From positions 1 to 36,736 of the forward strand of contig CAIVVS010000279.1 in NCBI GenBank assembly GCA_903909415.1: a stretch of 36,736 nucleotides of DNA, given 5' to 3'. The position numbers and the translations under genes are program-made. Below are positions 13,369 to 22,441 of the stretch, one piece after another (position 1 is the first letter of the stretch; each line of letters opens with the position of its first letter). A model generated the notes under the pieces. That model was not told the origin of the DNA and did no database searches. It worked only from the letters and a program-made list of their open reading frames with translations. Origin of the DNA: an uncultured Pseudomonadota bacterium (GTDB taxonomy: Bacteria; Pseudomonadota; Gammaproteobacteria; Burkholderiales; SG8-39).

Positions 13369-14463
13369 TCAGACGTTGAACCGGAAATGCATGACGTCGC
13401 CGTCCTGCACCACATACTCCTTGCCCTCGACGCGCATCTTGCCGGCTTCCTTGGCGCCGTGCTCGCCCTTGCAGGCGACGAAGTCCTGGTAAGCGATCAC
13501 TTCCGCGCGGATGAAGCCGTGCTCGAAGTCGGTGTGGATCACGCCGGCCGCCTGCGGCGCGGTCGAGCCCTTGGTCACCGTCCAGGCGCGCACTTCCTTC
13601 ACGCCCGCGGTGAAGTAGGTCTGAAGGCCCATCAGCGCATAACCGGCGCGGATCACGCGCGCCAGGCCCGGCTCTTCCATGCCCATGTCCTCCAGGAACA
13701 CGGACTTGTCCTCGTCGCTCATGTCGGCGATCTGCGACTCCATGGCCGCGCAGATGGCGACCACCGGTGCGCCCTCGGCCTTGGCGTGCGCCTCGATGCG
13801 CGCCAGCAGGGCGTTGTCCTTGAAGCCGCCCTCGGCGACGTTGGCCACGTACATGCAGGGTTTCATGGTGAGCAGGAAGTAGGGCTTGATCACCTCCAGC
13901 TCTTCCTTGGCCAGGTCCAGGGTGCGCGCGGGCTTGCCCTGGTCGAGCACGTCCTGCACCTTGGTCAGCACCGCGACCAGGCGCTGGGCTTCCTTGTCGC
14001 CGGCGGTCTTGGCGAGCTTGGTGTACTTCTGGAGCTGCTTTTCCACGGTCTGCAGGTCGGCCAGCGCGAGCTCGGTGTTGATGGTCTCGATGTCGGCGAT
14101 CGGGTCCACCTTGCCGGCGACGTGGATGACGTTCGGGTCGTCGAAGGCGCGCACCACGTGGGCGATGGCATCGGTCTCGCGGATGTTGGCGAGGAACTTG
14201 TTGCCCAGGCCCTCGCCCTTGGAGGCGCCGGCCACCAGGCCGGCGATGTCCACGAACTCCACCACCGCGGGCACGCTGCGCTGCGGGACGACGATGGCCG
14301 AGAGCTTGTCCATGCGCGGGTCCGGCACCTCGACGATGCCGACGTTCGGCTCGATGGTGCAGAAGGGATAGTTCTCCGCCGCGATGCCGGCCTTGGTCAG
14401 CGCGTTGAACAGCGTGGACTTGCCGACGTTGGGCAGGCCGACGATGCCGCATTTGAGGGACAT
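13369..14463 (-). CDS. ychF: Redox-responsive ribosome-associated ATPase YchF/OLA1
   Basis: YchF is a universally conserved Obg-family P-loop ATPase that associates with ribosomes and the proteasome or stress machinery. The 364-residue product shows the P-loop GLPNVGKST (8-16), the G3 motif [16 protein letters not shown], and the NVAE motif in place of NKxD. That substitution explains ATP rather than GTP preference in this family. The C-terminal TGS domain includes [20 protein letters not shown]. Length is normal. The pth gene ends 21 bases before the start, and the pth-ychF pair is a standard arrangement. The 97 bases after its stop show no clear intrinsic terminator. Confidence 0.97.
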   Translation of the reverse strand: MSLKCGIVGLPNVGKSTLFNALTKAGIAAENYPFCTIEPNVGIVEVPDPRMDKLSAIVVPQRSVPAVVEFVDIAGLVAGASKGEGLGNKFLANIRETDAIAHVVRAFDDPNVIHVAGKVDPIADIETINTELALADLQTVEKQLQKYTKLAKTAGDKEAQRLVAVLTKVQDVLDQGKPARTLDLAKEELEVIKPYFLLTMKPCMYVANVAEGGFKDNALLARIEAHAKAEGAPVVAICAAMESQIADMSDEDKSVFLEDMGMEEPGLARVIRAGYALMGLQTYFTAGVKEVRAWTVTKGSTAPQAAGVIHTDFEHGFIRAEVIAYQDFVACKGEHGAKEAGKMRVEGKEYVVQDGDVMHFRFNV

Positions 14464-14484
14464 GGTGTGGGTTCCGTTTCTGTT

Positions 14485-15210
14485 TCAGTCTTGCGGCTTG
14501 CCGGGTTTGGCCGGCGCGGTCGCTGGGTTGGCGGGTGCCGGGTTGGCGGGTGCGGATACGTTCGGGGCGGCCGGCGCGGGCGCGGCGGGGCCCGCGCCCG
14601 GGGGCGTGGCGGGTCCCTTGTTGCGCGGCTTGTCCTTGCTGTGCAGCTTCATCATCGCGGCGGTCATGTCGCCCGCCAGCATCAGCGGCATGCACTCGAC
14701 GACCTTGTCCAGGGTCGCCTCGATGGCGGCGCGGTCGTCCGGCGAGGGTGATCCGAGCACGTAGTCGGCCACCAGGTCGCGGTCGCCCGGATGGCCGATG
14801 CCGACGCGCACCCGCCAGTAGTCCTGCGAGCCGAAGGCGGCCTGGATGTCCTTCAGCCCGTTGTGCCCGCCCGCGCCGCCGCCCTGCTTGAGCTTGGCCG
14901 TGCCGGGGATGAAATCGAGTTCGTCATGCACCACCAGGGTTTCCTCGGGCGCAATCTTGAAAAAGCGCGCCAGCGCGCCGACCGCCTTGCCCGAGAGGTT
15001 CATGTAGGTCTGGGGCGCGAGCAGCCAGACGTCGCCCGCCGGGCCCGCGAACTTCGCGCACAGGGCGTGGTACTTGGCGTCCTTGCGCAACTCGAGCTTC
15101 TCGCGCGAGGCGAGCCGGTCCAGCAGCCAGAAGCCGACGTTGTGCCGGTCGCGCTCATGCTCGCGTCCGGGATTGCCCAGGCCGACGACCAGGCGGATGG
15201 GGGAGCCCAT
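14485..15210 (-). CDS. pth: Peptidyl-tRNA hydrolase with Pro/Ala-rich C-terminal tail
   Basis: Pth releases tRNA from peptidyl-tRNA that drops off the ribosome. The catalytic fold occupies residues 1-190. Expected functional residues are present: Asn13 (GLGNPG), catalytic His23 (RDRHNVGF), Asn71 (TYMNLSGKAVG), Asp96 (VVHDELD) and Asn117 (GGHNGLK). The protein has 241 residues, about 45 more than usual, because of a low-complexity tail of Pro, Ala and Asn after residue 195 (for example PANPAPANPATAPAKPG). The tail is probably disordered. ychF follows after 21 bases. The terminator at 15276-15314 separates pth from rplY upstream, so pth may have its own promoter. Confidence 0.97.
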   Translation of the reverse strand: MGSPIRLVVGLGNPGREHERDRHNVGFWLLDRLASREKLELRKDAKYHALCAKFAGPAGDVWLLAPQTYMNLSGKAVGALARFFKIAPEETLVVHDELDFIPGTAKLKQGGGAGGHNGLKDIQAAFGSQDYWRVRVGIGHPGDRDLVADYVLGSPSPDDRAAIEATLDKVVECMPLMLAGDMTAAMMKLHSKDKPRNKGPATPPGAGPAAPAPAAPNVSAPANPAPANPATAPAKPGKPQD

Positions 15211-15275
15211 GGGGGTGTCTCTGCGTTAGGCGGAATACGCGTGTGGCGAAAGCGGCTGCGGGCCGATGCGCGCCG

Positions 15276-15314
15276 GAAAAAGAAAAGGCGCGGAAGTCGC
15301 GCCGCGCCTTTTCT
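15276..15314 (-). terminator. Intrinsic terminator after rplY
   Basis: A perfect 12-base inverted repeat, AGAAAAGGCGCG (15281-15292) and its complement (15303-15314) with a ten-base loop, is followed on the minus strand by TTTTCTTTTT. It lies 19 bases beyond the rplY stop and upstream of pth. Confidence 0.8.
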
Positions 15315-15332
15315 CCGGGGCGAACTGCCTGC

Positions 15333-16028
15333 TTACTTCTTGCCGCCCTTGTCGTCCTTGCCGGCGGCGGCAGCCGCTGCCGGCTCCTTCTGCTTGGCGG
15401 CCGGCACGTCGGCGGCGGACGGCGCTGCCTCGGCGGCGGCGGCTTCCTCCTCGACTGCGGCGCGCGGCACCTGCGCCACGGCAACGGCCGGGTTCTCGTT
15501 CGGACGCAGCGCCGGCTCGACGCCCGCGGGCATCTTGATGTCGCGAACGTGCATCGAGTGGCCCACCGTCATGCCGGACAGGTCCACCTCGATGAACTCG
15601 GGCAGCGCGGCCGGCAGGCAGCGGATGCTCAGTTCGTTGAAGATGTGGCTGATCATGGCGCTCTGGCTCTTGACGGCCGGGGACACCTCGGCGCCGACGA
15701 AGTGCAGCGGCACCTTCATGTGGATCAGCTGGTCGGCGGCGACGCGCTGGAAGTCGACGTGCTGGATCTGCATCTTCCAGGGGTGCATGTTCACGGCGCG
15801 CAGCAGGACCTGCTCCTTCTTGCCGTCGATGACCAGCGTCAGGATGGAAGCGTGGAACTTCTCCTGCTTGAGCTGGTGGAACAGCGCGTTGTGCTCCAGG
15901 TCGATCGCCTGGGCGTCGCCCTTGCCGCCGTACACGATGCCAGGCACGCGGGCCTGGTTGCGAAGGAGGCGGCTCGCACTCGTTCCTTTCGCCTTGCGCG
16001 ATTGCGCGTTGACTTCATAGATTGCCAT
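15333..16028 (-). CDS. rplY: 50S ribosomal protein L25/general stress protein Ctc
   Basis: L25 binds 5S rRNA in the large ribosomal subunit. The 231-residue product is the long CTC/TL5 form. An N-terminal L25 domain spans about 1-95 (RKAKGTSASRLLRNQARVPG, with VYGG). A C-terminal beta domain (about 96-190) contains EFIEVDLSGMTVGHSMHVRDI. An Ala/Glu/Lys-rich tail of about 35 residues ends the protein. The ATG at 16028 (before AIYEVNAQ) has a GGAG ribosome site. It sits between prs and pth, the standard betaproteobacterial position, and has terminators on both sides, so it probably has its own promoter just upstream. Confidence 0.96.
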   Translation of the reverse strand: MAIYEVNAQSRKAKGTSASRLLRNQARVPGIVYGGKGDAQAIDLEHNALFHQLKQEKFHASILTLVIDGKKEQVLLRAVNMHPWKMQIQHVDFQRVAADQLIHMKVPLHFVGAEVSPAVKSQSAMISHIFNELSIRCLPAALPEFIEVDLSGMTVGHSMHVRDIKMPAGVEPALRPNENPAVAVAQVPRAAVEEEAAAAEAAPSAADVPAAKQKEPAAAAAAGKDDKGGKK

Positions 16029-16072
16029 TTGCTTCTCCGGTTTCGGCAGCCCGCGACCAGGCATGCCGCTTC

Positions 16073-16101
16073 AAAAACCCACTTGGCATTGGCCAAGTGG
16101 G
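16073..16101 (-). terminator. Intrinsic terminator after prs
   Basis: A perfect ten-base stem, CCCACTTGGC (16078-16087) and GCCAAGTGGG (16092-16101) with an ATTG loop, is followed by five T on the minus strand. It lies between prs and rplY, 45 bases before the rplY start, so some read-through or a separate rplY promoter is needed. Confidence 0.88.
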
Positions 16102-16148
16102 GCGTAAAACCATTCCGTCCGGCAAAAAGCCGGGCGGGACGTAAATCC

Positions 16149-17102
16149 CTATTCCATGAACAACGAGGACACCGAGTCCTCGTTGGAAATCCGCAGGATG
16201 GTCTCGGCCAGCAACCCGGCCACCGACAGCACCCTGATCTTCTTGCAGGCCTGCGCTTCCTTGGACAGCGGGATGGTATCGGTCACCACCAGCTCGTCCA
16301 TGGCCGACTCGGCCACCCGCTCGACCGCCTTGCCCGACAGCACCGGGTGGGTGCAGTAGGCCACGACGCTCTTGGCGCCCTGCTCCTTCAGCGCGGCGGC
16401 CGCCTTGGTCAGCGTGCCCGCGGTGTCGACGATGTCGTCCATGATCACGCAGGTACGGCCCTCGACGCTCTCGCCGATGATGTTCATCACTTCCGACACG
16501 TTGGCCCGCGGGCGGCGCTTGTCGATGATCGCGAGGTCCGCGTCCAGCCGCTTGGCCATCGCGCGCGCGCGCACCACCCCGCCCACGTCGGGCGACACGA
16601 CGAGCAGGTCCTCGTAGCCGTGCTTCCACACGTCGCCCAGCAGCACCGGCGTGGAATAGATGTTGTCCACCGGCACGTCGAAGAAGCCCTGGATCTGGTC
16701 CGCATGCAGGTCCATCGTCAGCACGCGGTCGACGCCGACCGCCTGCAGCATGTTCGCGATCACCTTGGCGCTGATCGCCACCCGGGCCGAGCGCGGACGC
16801 CGGTCCTGGCGCGCGTAACCGAAGTACGGGATCGCCGCGGTGATCCTCGCCGCCGAGGCGCGCTTGAGCGCGTCCACCGTCAGCAGCACTTCCATCAGGC
16901 TGTCGTTGGCCGGCGAGCAGGTGGACTGCAGGATGAAGCAGTCCTTGCCGCGCACGTTCTCCAGCAGCTCGACCATGACCTCGCCGTCGGAGAACTTCGA
17001 CACGGTGGCGTGGCCGAGCGGGATGTTCAGGCGACGCACGACCGCGTGCGCCAGCAGCGGGTTGGCGCTGCCCGTGAACACCATCAGGCTTTCGTAGGCC
17101 AT
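16149..17102 (-). CDS. prs: Ribose-phosphate pyrophosphokinase (PRPP synthase)
   Basis: Prs makes phosphoribosyl pyrophosphate from ribose 5-phosphate and ATP, feeding purine, pyrimidine, His, Trp and NAD synthesis. The 317-residue length is typical. Visible motifs are the ATP-binding loop region [19 protein letters not shown], the divalent-metal segment [19 protein letters not shown], and the PRPP-binding loop [13 protein letters not shown]. It is the class I enzyme. It lies just downstream of tRNA-Gln with ispE and lolB before it, as in Burkholderiales. The hairpin at 16073-16101 ends its transcript. Confidence 0.97.
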   Translation of the reverse strand: MAYESLMVFTGSANPLLAHAVVRRLNIPLGHATVSKFSDGEVMVELLENVRGKDCFILQSTCSPANDSLMEVLLTVDALKRASAARITAAIPYFGYARQDRRPRSARVAISAKVIANMLQAVGVDRVLTMDLHADQIQGFFDVPVDNIYSTPVLLGDVWKHGYEDLLVVSPDVGGVVRARAMAKRLDADLAIIDKRRPRANVSEVMNIIGESVEGRTCVIMDDIVDTAGTLTKAAAALKEQGAKSVVAYCTHPVLSGKAVERVAESAMDELVVTDTIPLSKEAQACKKIRVLSVAGLLAETILRISNEDSVSSLFME

Positions 17103-17129
17103 GCCATCCCTTGTCGGCGACCAGATGCT

Positions 17130-17206
17130 TGGCTGGGGAGGAAGGATTCGAACCCTCGTATGCCGGAATCAAAATCCGGTGCCTTAACCACCTTGGCGAC
17201 TCCCCA
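17130..17206 (-). tRNA. tRNA-Gln (anticodon TTG)
   Basis: On the minus strand the gene begins TGGGGAGTCGCCAAG and ends GCCA, so CCA is encoded. The acceptor stem (TGGGGAG with CTCCCCA), anticodon loop TTTTGAT with anticodon TTG, and T-arm GGGTTCGAATCC are all visible. It lies between ispE and prs, four bases from the ispE stop, its usual place in betaproteobacteria. Confidence 0.97.
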
Positions 17207-17210
17207 AGCG

Positions 17211-18175
17211 CTAACCGTTCCCCATCAGTCCCAGCGGATGGCGGTCCAGGCCCTTGGCCACGAAACCGCGCATCCCCCCGGGCATCCGGGATGCCACCGC
17301 GCGCGCCTGGCGCTCGGTGGCGAATTCTGCAAACACACATGCTCCGGACCCGCTCATCCGGACCCTCATCTCCGCGCCGCCTGCCTGGCTTGCGAGCCAG
17401 TCCAGGTGCCGCGCGACTTCGGGGTATTTCCCGCGTACCACCGGTTCCAGGTCGTTGTGGCCGAAAGTGCCGGTCGGACTGGGCAACCAGGCCTTGTCGG
17501 CCCCGACGCCTGTCTCGTTGGCACCCGTGTCCGCCTCTGCGTCCGGGAACGGTTGAAACCTTGCGGAAAAGCTTGATATTTTGGCGCTTTTTGTGTTTCG
17601 TGTCAAACCCTTGTCGCCGAATACGGCAGCCGTCGGCACACCCACCGGCGGCACCAGCACCAGGTACCAGGCAGGCGGCAGGTCCAGGGAGGTCAACTGC
17701 TCGCCGACGCCTTCGGCCCAGGCACTGCCGCCGAACAGGAAAAACGGCACATCCGCCCCGATTCCGAGCCCGATCCCGGCCAATTCGGTCGAATTCAGCC
17801 CCAGGTTCCACATCCGGTTCAGCACCGCGAGCGTGGTGGCGGCATCCGAACTGCCCCCCCCAGTCCACCGCCGACCGGGATGCGCTTGTCCAGCCAGATG
17901 TCGGCGCCCAGTGCACGGCCGGCCGCCTGGCGCAGCGCCATGGCGGCGCGGACCACGAGGTCCTTCTCAGGCGGCACGCCGGAATGCGGGGTGTGCAGGA
18001 CCACCTGGCCGTCGGAGCGCGGGGCAAGCGACACGGAATCGGCGATGTCGATCAGGCGGAAGGCGGATTGCAGCAGGTGGTAGCCGTCATCGCGCCGCCC
18101 GGTGACATGCAGGAACAGGTTGATCTTGGCCGGCGCAGGGTACGCCGCGATGCCGGCCGGGGGCGTGGCATTCAC
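17211..18175 (-). CDS. ispE: 4-diphosphocytidyl-2-C-methyl-D-erythritol kinase, frameshifted in this sequence
   Basis: IspE phosphorylates CDP-methylerythritol in the MEP isoprenoid pathway and is normally essential. The N-terminal part (GTG 18175 to about 17855) shows [20 protein letters not shown] and VGGGLGG. The C-terminal part (to 17211) shows the ATP loop continuation, [20 protein letters not shown], and [12 protein letters not shown]. The two halves are in different frames. The break falls in the GHMP-kinase ATP loop [12 protein letters not shown], at a run of eight G on the coding strand (17854-17861); nine G restores an uninterrupted 321-residue product. A sequencing error is more likely than a true mutation. 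An extra 25 to 30 residues (about 17440-17540) lie before GHNDLEPVV. The GTG overlaps the lolB TGA (GTGA), so the genes are coupled. Confidence 0.9.
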
Positions 18176-18768
18176 CTGCCTGCCTCCGGGGCATCTGCCC
18201 AGTTCTCCACCAGCAGGCGGATGCGCAGGTCGCCCCGCTCCATGACGAGCCGGCTGGGCAGCCCGCCCTCCCAGGCCTCGTAGTCGATGCGCCATTCGTC
18301 CTGGCGCAGGCTGCTCGGGCGGCCCTGGGCATCACGCTCGACCTGCGCCGGCGATCCGGGCGCCGCCCGCCCCCGCACCCAGTCGGGCAGGCCGGACAGC
18401 GGCAGCCGCCAGCCCAGCGCCTGTTCGGTGAGGGTCTCGGCATCCGACGCGGTGAACTCGCGCTCGTCGGCCGTGGTGAGCCGGTAGGGAGCCCCGGCCG
18501 AGCGCGTGATGCGCGCGATGCCCTGCCCGATGGGCGAGGTGACCAGCAGTTCGTCGTGGGCGTCGCCGTGGCGCCATTGGATGCGGCCCGAGCCGCCTTC
18601 CTTGCCCTGGCGCACGGAAAACCGGCCGTTCAGCGTGAAGCCGTCGACGCCGTCGCCACCGCGCGTGTCCGGGAGTGCGGCGCAGGCGGCCAGCAGCGCG
18701 ATCGCCACCAGGCTGCACACGGTCCGCGCGGCGCGGCGCGCACGGCCGTCGATCGGATGGGAAAGCAT
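18172..18768 (-). CDS. lolB: Outer-membrane lipoprotein localisation factor LolB
   Basis: LolB receives lipoproteins from periplasmic LolA and inserts them into the outer membrane. The 198-residue product starts with a basic region, a hydrophobic stretch and a lipobox LLAAC at about residues 25-29, so it is itself a lipoprotein. The mature part shows the family pattern: [22 protein letters not shown], split here as FTLNGRFSV and GRIQWRHG, then [21 protein letters not shown]. It follows the TPR gene by 24 bases and overlaps ispE by four (GTGA), the standard betaproteobacterial operon. Confidence 0.93.
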   Translation of the reverse strand: MLSHPIDGRARRAARTVCSLVAIALLAACAALPDTRGGDGVDGFTLNGRFSVRQGKEGGSGRIQWRHGDAHDELLVTSPIGQGIARITRSAGAPYRLTTADEREFTASDAETLTEQALGWRLPLSGLPDWVRGRAAPGSPAQVERDAQGRPSSLRQDEWRIDYEAWEGGLPSRLVMERGDLRIRLLVENWADAPEAGR

Positions 18769-18792
18769 GGAACCGGCGCGGACGGGCGCCGC

Positions 18793-20631
18793 TCAGCGCT
18801 TCAGGCGCTTGACCGTGCTGTTGAGCACATCATGCTCGGGGTATTTCTTGAGCGCCTCGCCCCAGACGCGTTCGGCTTCCTCGCGCTGCCCGTCGACCCA
18901 CAGCACTTCGCCCAGGTGCGCGGCGATCTCGGCGTCGGGACGTCCGGCGTAGGCGCGGCGAAGGTGCACCAGCGCCTCGCGGTTGAGGCCGAGCCGGTAC
19001 AGCACCCAGCCCATGCTGTCGACGATGAAGTAGTCGTCGGGCGCGAGCTTGAGCGCGCGCTCGATCAGCTCGCGCGCCTCGGGCAGGCGCTGGTTGCGGT
19101 CGGCCAGCGAGTAGCCGAGCGCGTTGTAGGCATGCGCATGCTCGGGCCGCAGCTCGATCACCTTGCGCAGGCTGGACTCGAGCAGGTCCATGCGGTCGAT
19201 CCTCTCGGCCAGCATGGCGTAATCGTAGAGCAGGTCGGGATTGTTCGGCAGGCGATCCAGGCCGCGCTCGAGCACGTCGAAGGCCACCTTCTCCTGCTTG
19301 GCCTCGCGCAGCATCTGCGCCTCGGCGAGGATCAGCTGGACGCGCTGCTGGGTGCTGCTGGCCTCGAGCTTCTGGATGTGGTCACGCGCGACGGACAGGT
19401 TGCCCTGGCGTGCATAGACCTGGGCGATCCGGATCTGCGCGGACAGGGCCTGCTCCCCCTGGGTCACCTGGCGGTACTGCGAAAGCGCGGCCTCCCAGTC
19501 CTTGCGGTCCTCGGCGATCTGCCCGAGGTACAGGCGCACCGTGCCCTCGTCCGCGTAGCCCAGGTCCAGCAGGCGCTTGAAGCTGCCTTCGGCCAGGGCG
19601 AAATCATTCAACTGCATCGAGAGCAGCGCGACGGCGAACACCACCTCGGTGTTCTTCGGGAAGATCTCCAGCAGGCGCTGGAACTCCACGCGCGCCTCGG
19701 CGTAGCGCTTCTCGGCAACCAGCGTGCGCGCGAGGTTCAGCCTCACCTCGCGGGCGTTGGGGTACTGGCTCAGGAAACCGGACAGCAGGCCCAGCGCGTC
19801 GGCATTCGACTTGCGCTGCAGCAGCTGGGCTTCCAGCAGCACCGCCGCCTCCCAGTCGGGCTGCAGCGTCCGGGCCCGGCGCACGGCCGCCAGGGCCTGG
19901 TCGATCTGGTCGGCGGCAGCAGCGGTCTGGGAGACTGCGTACTGCGCCTGCGCGAGCGACGGGTGCTTTTCCGCGAGGCGCAGCATGAAGCGCAGCGCCG
20001 CCGCCTTGTCGCGCGCGCCGGCCAGCGAGCGCTGCAGCAGCAGGAAGGCCTCGCCCGGCCCCTGCGGGGACTCGGCGATCAGCTTTTCGACATAGGGAAA
20101 GGCTTCGTCGAGCCGTCCGGTGGAAAGCAGCATGCTCGCGAGCGTCTGCAACGCGCGCGTCGCGCCGGGCTCGACCTCGTACCAGACGCGGGCGGACTCG
20201 ATGGCCGCCTCGGGCATGCGGGCGAACAGGGAGATCTCCGTGGCGCGGCGGGCGATGCGCGGATCGCGCGTGCGCTTGGCGAGGTCGGCGTAGGCCTGGG
20301 CCGCGAGGCCGACGTTGCCGCGCTGTCCCGCGATCTCCGCGATCAGGAACTCATACAGGATCTGCTCGGTGAGTTCCTGCGCCGGCATGGCCGTACCCGG
20401 CGTGACAGGCTGCTGCACGGCGCGCGGCGGGCGGGCGGGCGGCTTCGTGGCCTGCGCGACCTGGCCGGGCAAGACAAGGGTGCCCGCATCCAACGGCTGG
20501 CGGTCCGCGGCATGGGCGCCCTGGCCGGCCAAGGCCACCAGGACCGCGACGGCGACCGGGCGAAGAACTGGAACGCGGGTGCTTTTCACGCTGGTGTCCG
20601 ATGCCGGCAGGGGAACGAACCAAGGAAACAT
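18793..20631 (-). CDS. Periplasmic tetratricopeptide-repeat protein upstream of lolB
   Basis: The product is up to 612 residues with a signal peptide (hydrophobic PVAVAVLVALAGQGAHA). It consists of about a dozen TPR-like helix pairs, for example AQAYADLAKRTRDPRIARRA, AEKRYAEARVEFQRLLEIFP and LNREALVHLRRAYAGRPDAE. TPR proteins scaffold protein complexes; members at this locus are conserved in betaproteobacteria without an agreed function. Linkage to lolB suggests an envelope role. The ATG at 20631 lies only about a dozen bases after a good -10 box (TATACT, minus strand, 20648-20643), which would leave almost no leader. The GTG at 20589 gives a more typical signal peptide (MKSTRVPVLRP) and may be the true start. 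Confidence 0.85.
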   Translation of the reverse strand: MFPWFVPLPASDTSVKSTRVPVLRPVAVAVLVALAGQGAHAADRQPLDAGTLVLPGQVAQATKPPARPPRAVQQPVTPGTAMPAQELTEQILYEFLIAEIAGQRGNVGLAAQAYADLAKRTRDPRIARRATEISLFARMPEAAIESARVWYEVEPGATRALQTLASMLLSTGRLDEAFPYVEKLIAESPQGPGEAFLLLQRSLAGARDKAAALRFMLRLAEKHPSLAQAQYAVSQTAAAADQIDQALAAVRRARTLQPDWEAAVLLEAQLLQRKSNADALGLLSGFLSQYPNAREVRLNLARTLVAEKRYAEARVEFQRLLEIFPKNTEVVFAVALLSMQLNDFALAEGSFKRLLDLGYADEGTVRLYLGQIAEDRKDWEAALSQYRQVTQGEQALSAQIRIAQVYARQGNLSVARDHIQKLEASSTQQRVQLILAEAQMLREAKQEKVAFDVLERGLDRLPNNPDLLYDYAMLAERIDRMDLLESSLRKVIELRPEHAHAYNALGYSLADRNQRLPEARELIERALKLAPDDYFIVDSMGWVLYRLGLNREALVHLRRAYAGRPDAEIAAHLGEVLWVDGQREEAERVWGEALKKYPEHDVLNSTVKRLKR

Positions 20632-20642
20632 CAGGCCAGTTT

Positions 20643-20685
20643 AGTATATTCCGCTGCCGCAAGAAGCTTGGATTGCGGCAGCGGA
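20643..20685 (-). promoter_or_regulatory. Probable promoter of the TPR-lolB-ispE operon with a perfect 13-base inverted repeat
   Basis: TCCGCTGCCGCAA (20650-20662) and its exact complement (20673-20685) flank a ten-base spacer. The repeat directly abuts a TATACT -10 box for leftward transcription at 20648-20643, so it covers the -35 region. There is no T-run in either direction that would make it a terminator. An operator for a dimeric regulator is the likeliest reading. It sits in the divergent gap with mutM. Confidence 0.5.
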
Positions 20686-20787
20686 TTGCGGGTTGCGGAC
20701 CCCGGGTTTGGCGCGGGCGCGGCGCAGGTTCGATACCGTGTCGCGGGCGTGCCGCGACCGGAATGTGCGATTGACCACGGATGACGG

Positions 20788-21606
20788 ATGCCCGAACTAC
20801 CGGAAGTGGAGATCACCCGCCGCGGCATAGAGCCGCACGTGTCCGGCAATGTTGTCACCGGGCTGACGGTGCGCAACCCGAACCTGCGCTGGCGGGTGCC
20901 GCGCGACCTCGCCGCGCAGCTGGTGGGCCGCCGCATCGGACGCGTGATGCGTCGCGCGAAGTACCTGCTCCTCGAAGCGGGCGACGGCTGGCTGATCGTG
21001 CACCTGGGCATGTCGGGCAGCCTGCGGGTGCTGCCCGCGGGCACGCCCTTCGGCGTGCATGACCACGTGGACCTGGAGTTCGGCGCGCAGCTGCTGCGCC
21101 TGCGCGATCCGCGGCGCTTCGGCGCGGTGCTTTGGCAGAAGGGCGACGCGGGCGCGCACAAGCTGCTGGCCTCGCTGGGCGTGGAGCCGCTGTCCGGCGA
21201 CTTCGACGGCGACACGCTGTACCGGGCCTCGCGCGGCCGGCGCGTGGCGATCAAGCAGTTGCTGATGAACGCGGCCATCGTGGTCGGCGTGGGCAACATC
21301 TACGCCAACGAAGCGCTGTTCCGTGCCGGCATCCATCCGCTGACGCAATCGCGCAGGCTCACGCGGGAACGCTGCGCGCGCCTCGCCAAGGCGATACGGG
21401 ACACGCTGGCGGCGGCGCTCGAGGCCGGCGGCTCGACCCTGCGCGATTTCGCCCATGCCGACGGCGAGCCGGGCTACTTCCAGCAGCAGTACAAGGTGTA
21501 CGACCGGACCGGCGAGAAATGCCGCGCATGCGGCACGCCGGTGCGCAGCGTGCGCCAGGGACAACGCTCGACCTTCTTCTGCCCTGCCTGCCAGACCCGC
21601 GCCTGA
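20788..21606 (+). CDS. mutM: Bifunctional DNA-formamidopyrimidine glycosylase/AP lyase (Fpg)
   Basis: MutM removes 8-oxoguanine and formamidopyrimidines from DNA and cuts the abasic strand. The 272-residue product begins MPELPEVE, so the catalytic Pro2 and Glu3 are in place. Later motifs are [10 protein letters not shown], the H2TH-helix segment [15 protein letters not shown], and a C-terminal four-cysteine zinc finger (CRAC to CPAC) with the lesion-binding QQYKVYDR. It is divergent from the TPR-lolB operon, as usual in Burkholderiales, and convergent with the ferredoxin gene. Confidence 0.97.
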   Translation: MPELPEVEITRRGIEPHVSGNVVTGLTVRNPNLRWRVPRDLAAQLVGRRIGRVMRRAKYLLLEAGDGWLIVHLGMSGSLRVLPAGTPFGVHDHVDLEFGAQLLRLRDPRRFGAVLWQKGDAGAHKLLASLGVEPLSGDFDGDTLYRASRGRRVAIKQLLMNAAIVVGVGNIYANEALFRAGIHPLTQSRRLTRERCARLAKAIRDTLAAALEAGGSTLRDFAHADGEPGYFQQQYKVYDRTGEKCRACGTPVRSVRQGQRSTFFCPACQTRA

Positions 21607-21652
21607 ACCCGGGGGACCGGGCCGGACGGCAACCTGAGCCCGGGCCGCAGAC

Positions 21653-21946
<294 letters not shown>

Positions 21947-22441
21947 TCAGCCACCCAGCGCCTTGACCTTGGCCACCAGCCGCGACTCGACCAGGGGATG
22001 CACGAACTTGCCGGTGTCCCCGCCCAGCACGGCGATCTCGCGCACGATGGTCGCGGAAATGAACATGTACTGCTCGCCCGGCGTCAGGAACACGGTTTCC
22101 ACGTCGGGTATCAGCACCCGGTTCATGCCCGCCATCTGGAACTCGTACTCGAAGTCCGACACCGCGCGCAGCCCGCGCAGGATGACCTTGGCATTCTGCG
22201 CGATGACAAAATCGCGCAGCAGGCCGCCGAAACCCTGCACGCTGACGTTCTCGTAGGGCGAAAGCACCTCGCGCGCCATCTCGATGCGCTCGGCCAGCGT
22301 GAAGAACGGGCGTTTGCCGCGGCTGTCGGCCACGCCCACGACGACGCGCTCGAACAGCTTTCCCGCGCGGCGCACGAGATCCTCATGCCCGCGTGTCATC
22401 GGGTCGAACGTGCCTGGGTAGACGGCAGTGACCTTGATCAT
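21947..22441 (-). CDS. coaD: Phosphopantetheine adenylyltransferase
   Basis: CoaD transfers AMP to 4'-phosphopantetheine in the penultimate step of coenzyme A synthesis. The 164-residue protein shows the nucleotidyltransferase signature [13 protein letters not shown] (10-22), in which the usual THGH becomes [24 protein letters not shown] at about 89-108, and the ISAT-V-R motif near 129-134 ([11 protein letters not shown]). Length is normal. Its ATG overlaps the rsmD stop (ATGA), a pairing found in many proteobacteria. Confidence 0.97.
   Translation of the reverse strand: MIKVTAVYPGTFDPMTRGHEDLVRRAGKLFERVVVGVADSRGKRPFFTLAERIEMAREVLSPYENVSVQGFGGLLRDFVIAQNAKVILRGLRAVSDFEYEFQMAGMNRVLIPDVETVFLTPGEQYMFISATIVREIAVLGGDTGKFVHPLVESRLVAKVKALGG

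Noticed and set aside
16112..16135. Second terminator CCGGC-AAAAA-GCCGG after prs
   Set aside because: Only five base pairs, and the T-run is in the loop rather than after the stem. The hairpin at 16073-16101 is the convincing one.
15243..18027. Long frames opposite or overlapping rplY, prs, tRNA-Gln and ispE
   Set aside because: These are shadows of well-identified genes. They cross the tRNA and show no family motifs.
18556..20784. 742-codon plus-strand frame over lolB and the TPR gene
   Set aside because: Antisense to a signal-peptide TPR protein and a lipoprotein with a lipobox. Composition is shadow-like.
21607..21652. GC-rich hairpin between mutM and the ferredoxin gene as a terminator
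   Set aside because: The stem is imperfect and has no T-run on either strand.
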